This document shows positions 45,801 through 57,009 of a DNA stretch of 64,000 nt, piece after piece. Where the stretch lies: positions 15,060,911 through 15,124,910 of the forward strand of contig JAKTNV010000003.1 in assembly GCA_022747635.1 (NCBI GenBank). Reading direction: 5' to 3'. Made by a program: the position numbers and the translations under genes. The notes under the pieces are model-generated. The model made no database searches, was not told the origin of the DNA, and was given only the letters and a program-made list of their open reading frames with translations. The stretch is from Hetaerina americana. Lineage: Eukaryota > Arthropoda > Insecta > Odonata > Calopterygidae. Numbering within the stretch: position 1 is the stretch's first letter; every line of letters starts with the position of its first letter.

Positions 45801-47049
45801 CAAAGTATGCAGGAAGGTGCTTGAAAATATCGAGGAATGCGAGAGAAGACGACGCTCGAAGAACGCGCGGTGAAAGATTAAGGCAAGGTATCGTTCACCG
45901 GGTGCGTCACTCCGAACCGAAGTCCTCGACTCGGGGGCCAGTTATAATTCTGGGAGCAGGTTGACGTGCGCGATACTAAGTACTTGTGCACGTGAAGCCC
46001 ACAGTATAAGTTACGGGATGGGGCAGCTCCTTTCCTTGCCCCACTTGTGGTTTAAACGGGCGTAAGTTGGAGTTTCTCAGAGCATGGCCCAGCTTGGTTT
46101 GGGATGGGGATGTCCAGCGGCATGTCGCATGAAGTTGAACCCTCGGCTCCCTTTGGATGGTCAGACCCTCAACTCAACCCTCGGAGCTGCCACGTAGCCT
46201 TATGCAGAAGGAATATAAAAGTAATATTAATAATACAGTGATAATTCAAATTAAGATCTATACTGAACTCCCGCCTAGACTGATGAAGTGCGTAAAGTAA
46301 ATTTTAGAAGATGCTACCCCTTTGTTAGCGATGCTGAAAATCGTAAATGGCCCATTTGAAGTACTTGCTCGAGTTATGAACTATGTAAATAATTTGGGAA
46401 AAGGGTTTAATCGATTAATACCCTTCAGTTAATTAAGGAGTTTGCCCTGGCGATAAAAAGATAAAATTATCATTTGACTCTTAAAAAACTTCAAATTAAA
46501 GGTATTTACTGGTTGGTTGAAGATTACTATTGCGTGGAACATGTTTCCTTGAAAATAACTAAAATGAATGAAATTGGTTAATACTAAAAATTGCGAAATT
46601 ATTTTCGAAGCAACTCTTAACGTTTTGCATCATACCTTTCGCTCAATAATTCCTCAGGGTGAGCGAATCCTGAGAAATCACCCACATTCTAGCTTAGGAC
46701 ATCTGGCCAGGCACTGAATATACCCCAGGTGATATGAAAAAAGTCTTAAACAAGTATCTCTACAATGAAGCAAATTGTAATGTCAAAAATTGAGAAGGAA
46801 ATAAAATGGATAATATGATTGAAAATATATCGGAAAATTCATTGCCTGGAGTGTCACTAAGCAGTAACAACAGTCCCTTTCCAAAATTCGATTTGCGGCG
46901 GAAAAGTCGTGACTCCACGGAGAGAGACCGTTTCCCTCCACCGTAGGCACGCACTGAATCCTTCTGAGGGTATTCCGAAGTCATTCGGCGGGGACGGAAT
47001 CCCCCTCGTCCCCGCTCAACGCCCATCCCCCCGAACACTTAAAGAGCAA
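45801..47049. other. Spacer
   Basis: A non-repetitive, moderately GC-rich part at 45985-46200 is followed by AT-rich DNA. No feature is recognised. Confidence 0.35.
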
Positions 47050-47515
47050 GCGATTCGAATGAGAAGGGTGGTGGCTGGAGTGAGTGGGTGGGGATGAATT
47101 GAAATGGTGGAACAATGGGGAGGGATTTGGGAGAGAGGAGAAGGAGGCGGGCTGGTTGGAGAGTTTGCGTGCGGGGAGGAGGTTGCGGAGGGGAGTTCGA
47201 CTGGCGCCGGGGGAGGGAGGGCGGTCATTCCGGCGATGGCAGAGGGGAATTTGAAGGGGTTGGCTTCTGTGCGGGGGGAGGGGATGGGCGCGGCACGGAG
47301 AGGTTGGTGTCAGGGGAGGAGGGAGGGTGGGAGTGCGCATAAAGGGTGGCGTTGATGGGATTTTACTCGCACCTCAGAATCCCTCCCACCGTCACGATAA
47401 AAATCAAACCCTCTTTATATTCCACCCCGTCCGTCCCCGGACTTCCCCGTTGCACTCCCCCCCCCCACACACACACCAAAACCCTCTCAATGCCACTCCC
47501 TCCTTCTTTTCAGGT
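47050..47515. repeat. Skew-flipping island: G-rich then C-rich
   Basis: G-rich at 47050-47345, C-rich at 47380-47515, with a C-run and (CA)n at 47456-47475. Frames through it are compositional. Confidence 0.5.
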
Positions 47516-47943
47516 GCGCTTCCGTGTTTCCGTATGACATTTTCGCTCTTCCCGTCATTGTGATACGTACCGCCACGTCACGGCTGCCTGGGAGAGCTTC
47601 ACCATCTTCCCTCCATCCAACGAGAGGTTTCGTCTCTTTAACGAGCTGTCCATCGTGGGATATTTATTTTTTCCCCCGTGAATGTTTATTGAAATTTACT
47701 TCGAAGATGACAGTTGGGGATGTGGTGCTCATCGTATTTTATTACACAAAATCGATTGGAGTAATGAAGCCAAAAATCTTGTTGCCCTTCACTCTTCCCT
47801 GAAGTATTTTGTTTTGGAGTGGTTACATGCGGCCCATTATGATTGGGGTTAGCCATTGATTTTCATTGATTTAAAGATGGAGAACAAGTAATTCTCATTC
47901 GATGTTTTCAGGCTTCACTTTGTGGAAATGAAGCATCCCTGAA
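47516..47943. other. Spacer
   Basis: No feature is recognised. Confidence 0.35.
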
Positions 47944-48062
47944 GTAAATAATAGCCATTCAACTAAACTATTTATTCGGTACAACTAGTTTCGACGCATC
48001 GGCGTCATCCTCATGCACTTCAGGACGACGCCGGTGCCGCGAAAATAGTTGTAACAAATAAA
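47944..48062. repeat. Long imperfect palindrome with GAAAC-type core
   Basis: About 45 bases on each side of 48018 pair at roughly 80% identity: TTATTCGGTACAACTAG on the left against TAGTTGTAACAAATAA on the right. The minus strand reads GAGGATGACGCCGATG, then CGTCGAAACTAG. Similar GATGA-stem-GAAAC strings recur near ends of some retroelements, including Penelope-like ones, but I cannot assign a family. The core is not a canonical hammerhead ribozyme because of extra bases. Confidence 0.5.
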
Positions 48063-48479
48063 AAATATAGTGGAAAGATACACTGCTATTTTATACTTCA
48101 GAAATAATAATCTGTGTAAACAAGAACTAACTTTATTGGAAGAAACATTCTCCTTTGCGACATTTAAACCAATGGTTTACCATGGGAAATTTCCTGTTGA
48201 CATGTATTGCCAACCCTTATACCTCCTTTCCCTATCTAATTCTAGAGATCCCTGATAGAGATTCTAGTTTCCCTGTCTAACTAGAGATCGACTTTCCTGC
48301 ACTCATGCGATTAAAAAAAATTAATTTAACTTTTTTTTTAAATTACCCTAGTATTTCTGGTCCGATGTATTTCCCGGCACGGACAATAAACTTCTAATGT
48401 GAACTCATCACTGAAGCAGGTCGAGGATAAAGCCCACATAGCAATAAGCACTGCGGCGTGTGAAATTCACACAGAGTAG
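48063..48479. other. Spacer
   Basis: No feature is recognised. The 3' body of the following SINE may begin in the last part. Confidence 0.35.
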
Positions 48480-48660
48480 GAAGAGCAGATCCTTTCACTG
48501 CGGTGGTTTCCAAGGACGAACTGGTACTCGAAAAATTATACAACTTGGATTAGCATGACGGTACCCAAAGGCGAGTCCGGATATTGAACCCGAGACTCAG
48601 TGGCCCAGTAGGTCAATAGCCCAGCGTTCTACCCCCTCAACTACCACGTCCCCTTCGAAT
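48480..48660 (-). repeat. tRNA-derived SINE, family C
   Basis: The minus strand from about 48655 reads GGGGACGTGGTAGTTGAGGG, then TAGAACGCTGGGC (A-box region), GAGTCTCGGGTTCAATATCC (B box with two changes), and GGACTCGCCTTTGGGTACCG. It is unlike families A and B. The acceptor stem does not pair, so it is not a tRNA gene. The 3' end is uncertain because there is no second copy here. Confidence 0.55.
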
Positions 48661-49090
48661 GTGAAAATATAGAAAATACATACATAAATATGGACTTCAG
48701 AACTCCACAAGAAAATAACTTCAAGTGCTATTCGGAAAGTTTCACACAAATCTTATGTGATGCCGTAAAACAATATTTTTTTAAATCCCTGGCCATCAGC
48801 AGTACTATTCAACGAGAGCTTTTGCGATGGGCAAACAATTACTTAGACCAACAAATTTAAAAAACTTGGATTACCCTTTTCATGATAGGTATTCAGCGTT
48901 CGGATGTCAACGTGACACTAAGAACCGGGACATCACAGTTCAAAATGCAAATCAAATATGATTCGGCCTACTGTATGATTCATGTGTCGCCAGTCGTCCT
49001 CCTGAATGAACCATAAGCTGACATCAACATTCATATATTCTTGAGCGACAGTTTTATGAAACTTGCCACGCGAGCAATCATTCCCATTAT
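48661..49090. other. AT-rich spacer
   Basis: No feature is recognised. Confidence 0.35.
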
Positions 49091-49700
49091 TACTTTAATA
49101 TGCACTCCGGCTTCCACCGACCCACGACCAACTGTCCCCTTGCATCTATTCCCTTCGTTTCGTACACGATGCACTGACCATCCAGTCCTTCGCGGCCCCC
49201 CACCACGCTTTCCCCCCTCCCTCTCTCCCACCCCCTCTTCGTCCCTGCCTCCACCCTTTCCTCTCCTCGATCCCACAAGGCTCGACATCAATGCCCTTCA
49301 CCCCTTTCCCTTATCCCACGCCCTCCCGCATGGGTTACCAACCACCCTTTCCCCTCTCCACTCACCGGTCGAACCCCATGTGTCGGAGAGGAGACTCCCC
49401 TCAGCCGTTCTCTCGCCTACCCCTCCGCCTCGCATCCCGCCGCGCCTTGGCGACGCCGAAAAAAACTCATCTCCGTCGCCTGTTCCTGCTACACGCTCGC
49501 ACACAGATTCACTCGCTCACTCACGCGCTATGCACGCCCTCCCCCCCCTGCCATCCATTGACATTCATTTCCCTTACTTGCAATACCATTCTGTGTTGTT
49601 TTCCCTACCCTCCATCCATCCCGAAGAGTGTATCCTCAGCCGGGATTCCCCTCCTTTTCATTACCCCTACCACTTCTACCCCTTCCCTTTCCCAGCTCAC
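49091..49700. repeat. C-rich island
   Basis: The plus strand is dominated by C and T. The 256-codon frame at 49041-49811 is Pro/Ser/His/Leu-rich, overlaps another plus-strand frame in a second phase, and has no domain. It is not annotated as a gene. Confidence 0.5.
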
Positions 49701-50249
49701 TGCTTATGCTTGGAGGTATTGTGTCTTTATGGCATACGAATATCCCCAATAGACACGCACGTGCATGAAAGCACATGTGTAAGTCCATACTTCCTTTCCA
49801 TTTTGCCTTGACTTCGTGCATAGTTATTATGGAAAACATTGAGAGAATTTACTCTCATACTTCTTCCTCTCTATCGTCTCCTAAATGCGAGCCGTCTAAC
49901 CTCATCACTACCTTCGCTCCTTTTCATTTATCCTTCGGCGTCATCCTTTTCACATCGACAGAATTTTGGATTGAAAGTAAAAATCCAGGACGTTATTTTC
50001 ATTATTTTCATAAAGATTTTTCAATAGAGTGCCCTTTGGGGAAAAGATTAAAGGCACTTGTATTCCTAAATATAGTGAGAAATCGGTTTCTGTCAACATT
50101 TTAGCCATTCATAGTCGACCATTTATTGACAATAGAATCTAAAATAAAAAGAAGACATTGGTATATGAGTGCAACAGAAAATTAAGAGTTGATAACTTTT
50201 TCCGCAAAACCTTTCTCAGAAAATATCTACTATAGTACATTTACGCATT
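49701..50249. other. Spacer
   Basis: The 109-codon frame at 49775-50104 has no recognised domain. Confidence 0.35.
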
Positions 50250-50372
50250 ACAATGCAACAATTTCAGTGTAAAAAATCATTCACTTTGACCGTATATGGC
50301 ATGCTGTGGATGACCCCGCTAAAATTTAATGTCACGGCATCTCCCTAAGTTTCTTTGAATTTATTATCTACG
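50250..50372. repeat. SINE family A, head-to-head remnant
   Basis: A minus-oriented interior piece (CAGTGTAAAAAATCATTCAC, then TTTGACCG) is followed directly by a plus-oriented 3' part (GGATGACCCCGCTAAAA, then CACGGCATCTCCC and AAGTTTCTTTGAA). Both heads are deleted at the junction near 50293-50305. The arrangement is the same as at 42081-42345. Confidence 0.65.
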
Positions 50373-50892
50373 CATTGATCCGTTTACAATTTTAAAGTTA
50401 AAGGTCTTCAGATATTGAAAAAAATTCTCTGCTGCCGAACCTGTCATTGCGCCAAAAGAATCTCTTCAATCTGCTATTTATATAATGAAAAAAGTGAAGT
50501 GAGAGAGTTTGAGAAAGAAAGAATTGAAGTGGATCGTAGAGATTACTTGGGTGAAGAAAGGTTGTTAAGTGTTACACAACTCCACTTTAAACGAAAAAAA
50601 ATAATGAGCCATTAAAGGCATTTTGCATCTATGGCTCCAAACAAGTACAATAAGTTCAATTATCAACTGATACTCGTGGCTCTTATAAAATCGGTGCTCA
50701 AACTCCGCTACCGTGACCCGATGCCTCGAATCCCGATTACTCTAGATTTATTCAGAAAAATGAGAACAGAGAAGGTCGGGGACATCCATACATGGCACAA
50801 GATGTATCGAAAACGCACATTCATTGTTTCCCTTCTAATGGACTATTACCGATATCTTTGAGATGAATCTCAGCAGTACTTGCATGTGATAG
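50373..50892. other. Spacer
   Basis: The frames at 50415-50615 and 50631-50861 have balanced composition but no recognised domain. They are too short to support as genes. Confidence 0.35.
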
Positions 50893-51199
50893 GAGTAGTA
50901 GTTTTAGGCGACCGACAGCTGAGGTCAATTGCGCCATTAGAAATTGAAAGGAAAGAATGAAGAACGGAGAGAAACCCGGCGTCGGTATTAGCCTACTCTT
51001 AACTCTGGCGCCCAGGGGCCACACAGCTGAACGTCCCATCCGACAGACGGCGTACTCACTCAAAGTGCTTTCCACAAAGCTCCTCAAATAGGAATCAGGA
51101 TACCACTGAAACATATCTGTCCCCCCCCCACGGGAATCGAATCCGGGCTCTCTGGGTGGGAAGCCTGTACCGTTAGTCCCCGCACCATCTCTATCCCCA
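50893..51199 (-). repeat. tRNA-derived SINE, family B, copy 3
   Basis: The best-preserved copy. The minus strand has GGGGATAGAGATGGTGCGG, a good B box (GATTCGATTCCCG), GTGGTATCCTGATTCC, CTGTCGGATGGGACGT, GACGCCGGGTTTCTC, CAGCTGTCGGTCGCC, and a short TACTACTCC-like tail. It is colinear with the other two copies. Confidence 0.8.
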
Positions 51200-51789
51200 C
51201 TTTTGTTTTTTTTTTCAGCATCGTCGAGCGTGTTATATATGTTATAGGGGAGGTTCTGAAGAAAGGCAGCATCGATGATGGTGGGGACGGCGATGAGGGT
51301 GAGTGGGGTGCTGAGTGGGGAAGTGGAAAGGGTAGGGAGGAAATGGGAGCAGAAGGATGTAAACCGATGGGCCCAACCGAGTCGCTCCTACGCACGAATG
51401 CCTTCACGTGCCAGTCCGTATGCCCCTTATTTATACACGTAGTTCTGCGTGAGGATTAAATTTCCGGGGCCGCAGACGACATCGTGTGCATGCACCCGTA
51501 ATGTGCAGAAGGGAACAGATGTCACCATCGGTCGCAGCTTTCGGGGTGATCTAAAAACTCCAGGGGTTGGGGGAGGGAAGGGAGGGAGGGTTTGGGTAGT
51601 CCAGGGGTGCTGATTCCTCATGCCTCACCGGAAATATGTTTTTCGTTCACGCGTTGCATTTCGTTCTGATGGCAGTAATGTGACCCGTGAAGTTCCAAAA
51701 TCCATAGCACGAAGAGCCCAAAGCGGTGGTATCTCATATGGTCATTTTCATCCATTTGTATAACAGTTCTCACTGCTTAAAGTAACTTA
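51200..51789. other. Spacer with G-rich patch at about 51245-51365
   Basis: Minus-strand frames here are Pro/Ser-rich and compositional. No gene is supported. Confidence 0.4.
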
Positions 51790-51983
51790 TATTAAATTCC
51801 AGGAAACTGCGGGAGATGCCGCAACAGTAACTTTTAACGGAGTCATCCAATTAATATGCATTTCAATGCAAAAATTCCAGAGTTTAAAAATCATTCGCCT
51901 TGATCGGGATTCGAACCCGGATCCCTCGATGTCCGGCCGAGTGCTTCAACAAGCTAAGCTATCGAGGCGTCCTATTAAATTCC
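51790..51983 (-). repeat. SINE family A, full copy with target duplication
   Basis: An 11-nt direct repeat, TATTAAATTCC, lies at 51790-51800 and 51973-51983. The SINE between (51801-51972, 172 bp) reads on the minus strand GGACGCCTCGATAGCTTAGC, GCACTCGGCCGGACATCGAG, an exact B box GGTTCGAATCC, CAAGGCGAATGATTTTT, GATGACTCCGTT and GCGGCATCTCCCGCAGTTTC. This defines the ends of the family. Confidence 0.85.
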
Positions 51984-52046
51984 GAAATACGAATTCCTGT
52001 AATATTGTAAGTACGGTATTTCGTCACAACATCTTGTTCCTTTAAA

Positions 52047-52172
52047 GCCCCCAAAATTTCAGAGTTTAAGAGGACGCCTCGATAGCTTAAATGGCTAAAG
52101 CACTCATCCGGGCATCGAGGGACCCGGGTTCGAATCCCGGTTATGGTGAATAGTATTTACACCCTGAAACTA
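52047..52172 (+). repeat. SINE family A, 3'-truncated copy
   Basis: GAGGACGCCTCGATAGCTTA, GCTAAAGCACTC and GGTTCGAATCCCGG (52127-52140) match the family head. Homology stops after ACACCCTGAAAC near 52172. It begins after CAAAATTTCAGAGTTTAA, which is itself an inverted SINE interior piece. It faces the copy at 51801-51972 head-to-head, 90 bases away. Confidence 0.75.
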
Positions 52173-53390
52173 ATTTTAACTTGCCAATAGCTTACGGAAG
52201 GCTCTTGATTAGTCTCTAAATAATATCACGACACTTAGGCATAAGTGAAGAAGAAAATGAAAATAATGCTTCGGGCAAGATATTCAGTAACACTGCATCA
52301 CGCAGTAGAAAGAGGAGTATTGTTGAATTACACATATTATTACCTTAGGGGACGACAACTCTGCGCTAATGAGGCTTCGCAGTACCTTCATAAGGTCAGT
52401 AGTAAACCTAAAAATTTGTGACTTTCGCTTCAAAATTTAGTTTCCTAAACCTCCAGGTGGAAAAAGATTCATCTGTGGGTATTCTGTCTATCCATGAATT
52501 GATTAGATAATTGAAACTCTCTTGGATTTAAGCTCATAAATGTCTCATGATATCGACGTTCGTATTTGCGGGGCGCAGGATAGGACACGATTTGAGGTTG
52601 TTAGGTAGGGACTGAAGATTATTTACTGATATATCGAGATGATATTCTAAGTGTTTTATGGAAGGTAAAACCGTAGTAAAATAAATGAAAAATGGAGTAT
52701 ACTGCAATTGCAATAAAGCGAAGTAGGACTAGATGTGGTGAAGGAATGCAGGACTACAGGTAAATTAGGAATTGAGTAGATTAATACGGTAGAATATATG
52801 ATGGGTATTTATTTGCTCTCCATTTTCCCTTAAGCTATACAGACACGAATATTTTAGAAATATCGTGAACTAGAGTTAATGTATGAATTAAATTAGCCAA
52901 CGAACTCGTCCCTAAGGTATTCCATCTAAATAGCACTTATGCTTCTCGAAGAAATGGCGTGGAAATTTAAATCGTATAAACGGATCAATTAAAGTAATTA
53001 ATGAATACGTTGGATCTTCCATTATTTTAATCATTGGAGGATGTGTTTTTAGGAAAAAACTACTATTTGCCCCTCGAAATTTACGAGAGTAATTAACACG
53101 GAATGAATAGTTTTCAGATCAATTCAATTCATAGGCTTCATTAATTCCTTTTATTATTGCAGTGTGGCAATTAATTCTCACCCTATGAATCGCTTCCTAT
53201 TAATGTACGTATAAGTGCGTAGTGGTCGCGCGTCATACATTGAGCACTAAAAGTAAGCAGCACTTGTAAGTTAAAAATTTCTTGAGAATATGGGAAAGTT
53301 AAAATTCATGTCGACAGAAGTCAAGGGTTATATTATTTACCTAGTTTCGAGGCGCCTACCGCCCCCATGGAGATGATCCAATTGCTGGTC
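52173..53390. other. AT-rich spacer
   Basis: No feature is recognised. Confidence 0.4.
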
Positions 53391-53720
53391 GAAAATTCGT
53401 CATTTCTGCCGCGCTATTTTCTTAGTGGACCCTTTCCCCCCGCCCTCGTGCGGCCCTCCCCATTCGTCTCTCTTCCAACTAACGCCCCACGCCTAACCAA
53501 CCCCCAAAAATCTTTTTGTCCCTTTCCCCAAACGACCATCCTCTTCCCAGCTCACCTCATTACCAGCTAATCCCATTCCAAAATCCATTCCGATTTCTCT
53601 AGCCACCCTCTTGCACTCCTCTCCCCGACCCCTCCCTTCCCTTTTCCCTCTTGCCTGCCACTTCAACTTCCTCCCACTCATCCCCCTCTCACTCGAAGCG
53701 GGATGGGGGAAACAGTATCC
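53391..53720. repeat. C-rich patch
   Basis: Pyrimidine-rich plus strand; overlapping short frames on both strands are compositional. Confidence 0.45.
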
Positions 53721-56700
53721 AAAAACAGTGCTGCCAACCGAGATTTCCGGAGCTAGATGCAGTCACGGGGTCCAAAAATGAAAATGTCCACGGAGCCACC
53801 TAACGGAGCGGCATCTCACGATAGAGAGAAAATTCGTCCACATCCTTTTCATTCACGTCTTAATTCTATCAAAAAATCAATTTTCAAATGTTTATCTATT
53901 ACTATTCGGTATCTACTTTGGACAAGGACAATTAATTGATTGAGTGACGTTTCTATTTTTGCAAAGAATGACCGGCGGTGATAGTAAACAGATCACGGTT
54001 GCATCGGGTGGGGGTGGGAGTTTTAACACGTGTACTCGGGTTGAGTCGGTAGAATTTTGTCCACTTGGGTTTTTTGTGAATGTGGGATTAGGAAAACAAT
54101 TATATAAAGGCAATTGAAGTTTACAGACTCAATTTGTCATCCGTAACAGCAATTCTACAAGCCCTCGGCATTTCTCATAGATTGATAGGCAGAGGTGTTC
54201 ATTTGGGCGAAATTGAGACCAGATGGTCCCTTCTTCCATTTCACCCAACCCCCAAGTCTATATTTAACAGGATGGGAATTAGATTGTATTCTTTAAGTTC
54301 TCGACAGTTTTTAAACATTCTTCTGCCATCGTAAAAAAATGTCTTCAGCCTTAATAAAGTGCGCCATCTACGACGTGGAAGGAAAAAGCAGAGGCGAGGT
54401 CAAAATCAAAATCATTCTCTATCTAGTCTGGAGTGCCCACAGAAACAACCCCCGTGCATCCCCCTACCGACTAAAGCCATCAGAACTGTCCGCCCCTTAC
54501 ACCAGCCACGTCGCATCCTCCTGCCATTCTTCCTACCGATGGAGGAAATCCGTCCTCGGCCCCTCTCCGACTGCGAATCTTATGGTACCTACTCTCCCAC
54601 CCCTCCGCCGTGCCCGCACGCTTGCACTTCTTTCGATTTCCTCATTCTTCCCCGATTGCCACTTCTGCCACCCAAGGACGGGTGTTTGCCTTTCGCCCCT
54701 CGTCAGTTTTAAGTCCTCAGGCAATAAGAAGTTTCTCTCCCAAATGCGTGAAATTTAAAGTGCAGTCACCATCGCTCTCCATAGGGTGGCACCGTCTTCA
54801 CACGCCATGCTGCTCCATCCTTTTGGATTGGCAGCAGTCTGTCCTTTCTCATGATTAAACTACAGGGTGCGGCGATTATATCCGGACGAGCACTAGTTTC
54901 CTCGAATGAGATTTCGACTCCTGGTTAGCGAAACCTTCCCCAGACTTCTCTCAAGCATTATACTTAGCTACTGTATCGTAAAAAGTTGATCTGAGGTACC
55001 AGAAGAATCGAACTATTTCGAAATATAACGTCCATCGCGAAAACTTTCGATAATAGTGGCTCTTCGATTGCACTCCGAACTTTTACTTAATATCTATGCC
55101 ACTTTGAGGTTATGAATGTTTACTAGATGTCTATAGCTTTCAAGAACGCCAATCGCGACCTTCGGTGGAACTATGATATGGCGGGAAATTCAAATTGAAA
55201 TTTGTCCGGATTAAAACACCTCACCCTTTGTATTTCACCGTGTCCCCACGAAGTTGCGATAAACTCTGAGTGCCATTGAAATTAACCGAAGCACGAAACA
55301 TCTGTTGCTTACGAGGAATATGAGTTCGATAGGATGGTATTAATAATTTCACCGAGTGAATAACTCCAATTCTGCCAGTATTCTCATGCCCGCTCGAATA
55401 TTGACATCAGGGCACCTCGGCCAGAAGCCCTGAGAGACCGGATGGGGGTGCACGAGTCACTGAGTTCTTTAAAACACACAAATGGGAAAAGTTGAAGGGA
55501 AATTGGAAAATTTATCTCCGGCAGCTGCCAACCGCATTAATCATCGCCTAAAATTCTCGCGTATGACAGTCGAGAAAAATGTGCTTTCAATGTGCCACTC
55601 CTGCCTTGGTGTGAGTATCGCACCACTAGCCCTAGTACCTATCCATTAAACGGTATATCTGTCGCTGCTTAGCTTTGTCCATTTGCGATTAATTAGTAAC
55701 TATATGCGTCAACATAATGTTTGGCCCGAAGTAATTACCTGCAAATCCTGGCGCATTAAGCAATGAGACCCATTGAAGGGTTTCGCAATGCAGGAGAAAG
55801 GAATCTTCCACGCTCATTGATAGTGAGAAGAATTTTAAATTGGCATGCCGTGTGATGAAAGGCTTATTCGCATAAACGGGCTGAGGAGGTTCAAGTTTCG
55901 GTGACAGAGCTCTTTCTTGTCCGAATCCACGATAGACCATCTATTAATTGACATGGCCACTTCCTAATTCTCCTGGGCATTTGAGGTCGGGCAATAAAGG
56001 ACGTATGCTGATACGTCTCAAAGCTTCCTCATTTTGCTCTCTCTTCCTACAGTAGCTCCCATTGAATACTAGTCAAGCAACACTATTTAAGACATATTTT
56101 GGGTTCTTTTACATCCACTAACTAGTCAAAATTTAAGGTTTACATTCAATAAACTTTCCCCGGGATCTTCGAAAATTCTTCATGAATAAATAGCCAACGC
56201 TAGTAATTCCATCACCTTCTTCTGCCACAAATTTCGTTCCCTATGATCATCAGAGCAGAACGAGAGTGAGTCCGAATATTCACGAGCATTTTCATTAGAT
56301 TAGTGACCCAACGGTATGTTATATCACCTCTCCACTCACCTACTATGTGCTCATAAATTGCTGATCCACACGCTACTCTAGTATTAGCTGGGATCCACAT
56401 GTATCATATCGTTAAGTGGATACGTCAACCTTCATATGCGTACCAGTTTTTCAGCAATCTTATATTTATAAATCTTTCCTCTCCAACCCTAAACACTATT
56501 TGTTGGCCGGAGATAAGGTAACTTGTCAGCAACTAAACGATAATCTCAACCACCAAATAAAGCGAATCGTGCCGCGTTACTAACTTTTTCCCTTCCCCGA
56601 TTCCCCCGCGTCTCTTTCACGATGGATTTATTTAAAAGTAAACGAATCACAGTTTGACTTTCATACCGCAAAACCTATCCGTAATGGGAATAATTTACTT

Positions 56701-56833
56701 TCTTCTAGCGTTTTCGGTTAATCAAGAGACTCATCAAACCGCGATTTTACTTTCACTTTCAAGGCATTTTCACTTCACGCGTAATTTGGAAACTATAGAA
56801 ATCGATGACCAGTATTATGATGAGATTGAAAAT
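53721..56833. other. Spacer flanking the LINE
   Basis: The 54420-54720 part is C-rich, with overlapping 139- and 117-codon plus-strand frames in different phases and no domain. The rest is AT-rich. No gene is supported. Confidence 0.4.
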
Positions 56834-57009
56834 GAACGTACATATTTTTTCTGAAATGGCAAATGAAACCGTGTGCTAAAGTAAGTAAATTCTCGTGGAC
56901 GGACCCCCGTTATTCCGGTCGGGGCTCCACTATGTTGCCTTTCCAGCCGCCTAGGCTTCTAAGGCAGGGCGTCGTCTTCTCCGTTGTCACGGCGTTCTGG
57001 CGATCCCTG

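Noticed and set aside
45050..45964. 304-codon plus-strand frame
   Set aside because: It runs through G-rich then C-rich DNA, overlaps other frames in different phases, and has Pro/His/Ser composition typical of skewed DNA.
47984..48040. Hammerhead ribozyme
   Set aside because: The minus strand has GGATGA and GAAAC around a stem, but extra bases break the canonical CUGANGA...GAAA core.
49041..49811. 256-codon plus-strand frame
   Set aside because: Composition-driven in C-rich DNA; a second overlapping plus-strand frame exists in another phase; no domain.
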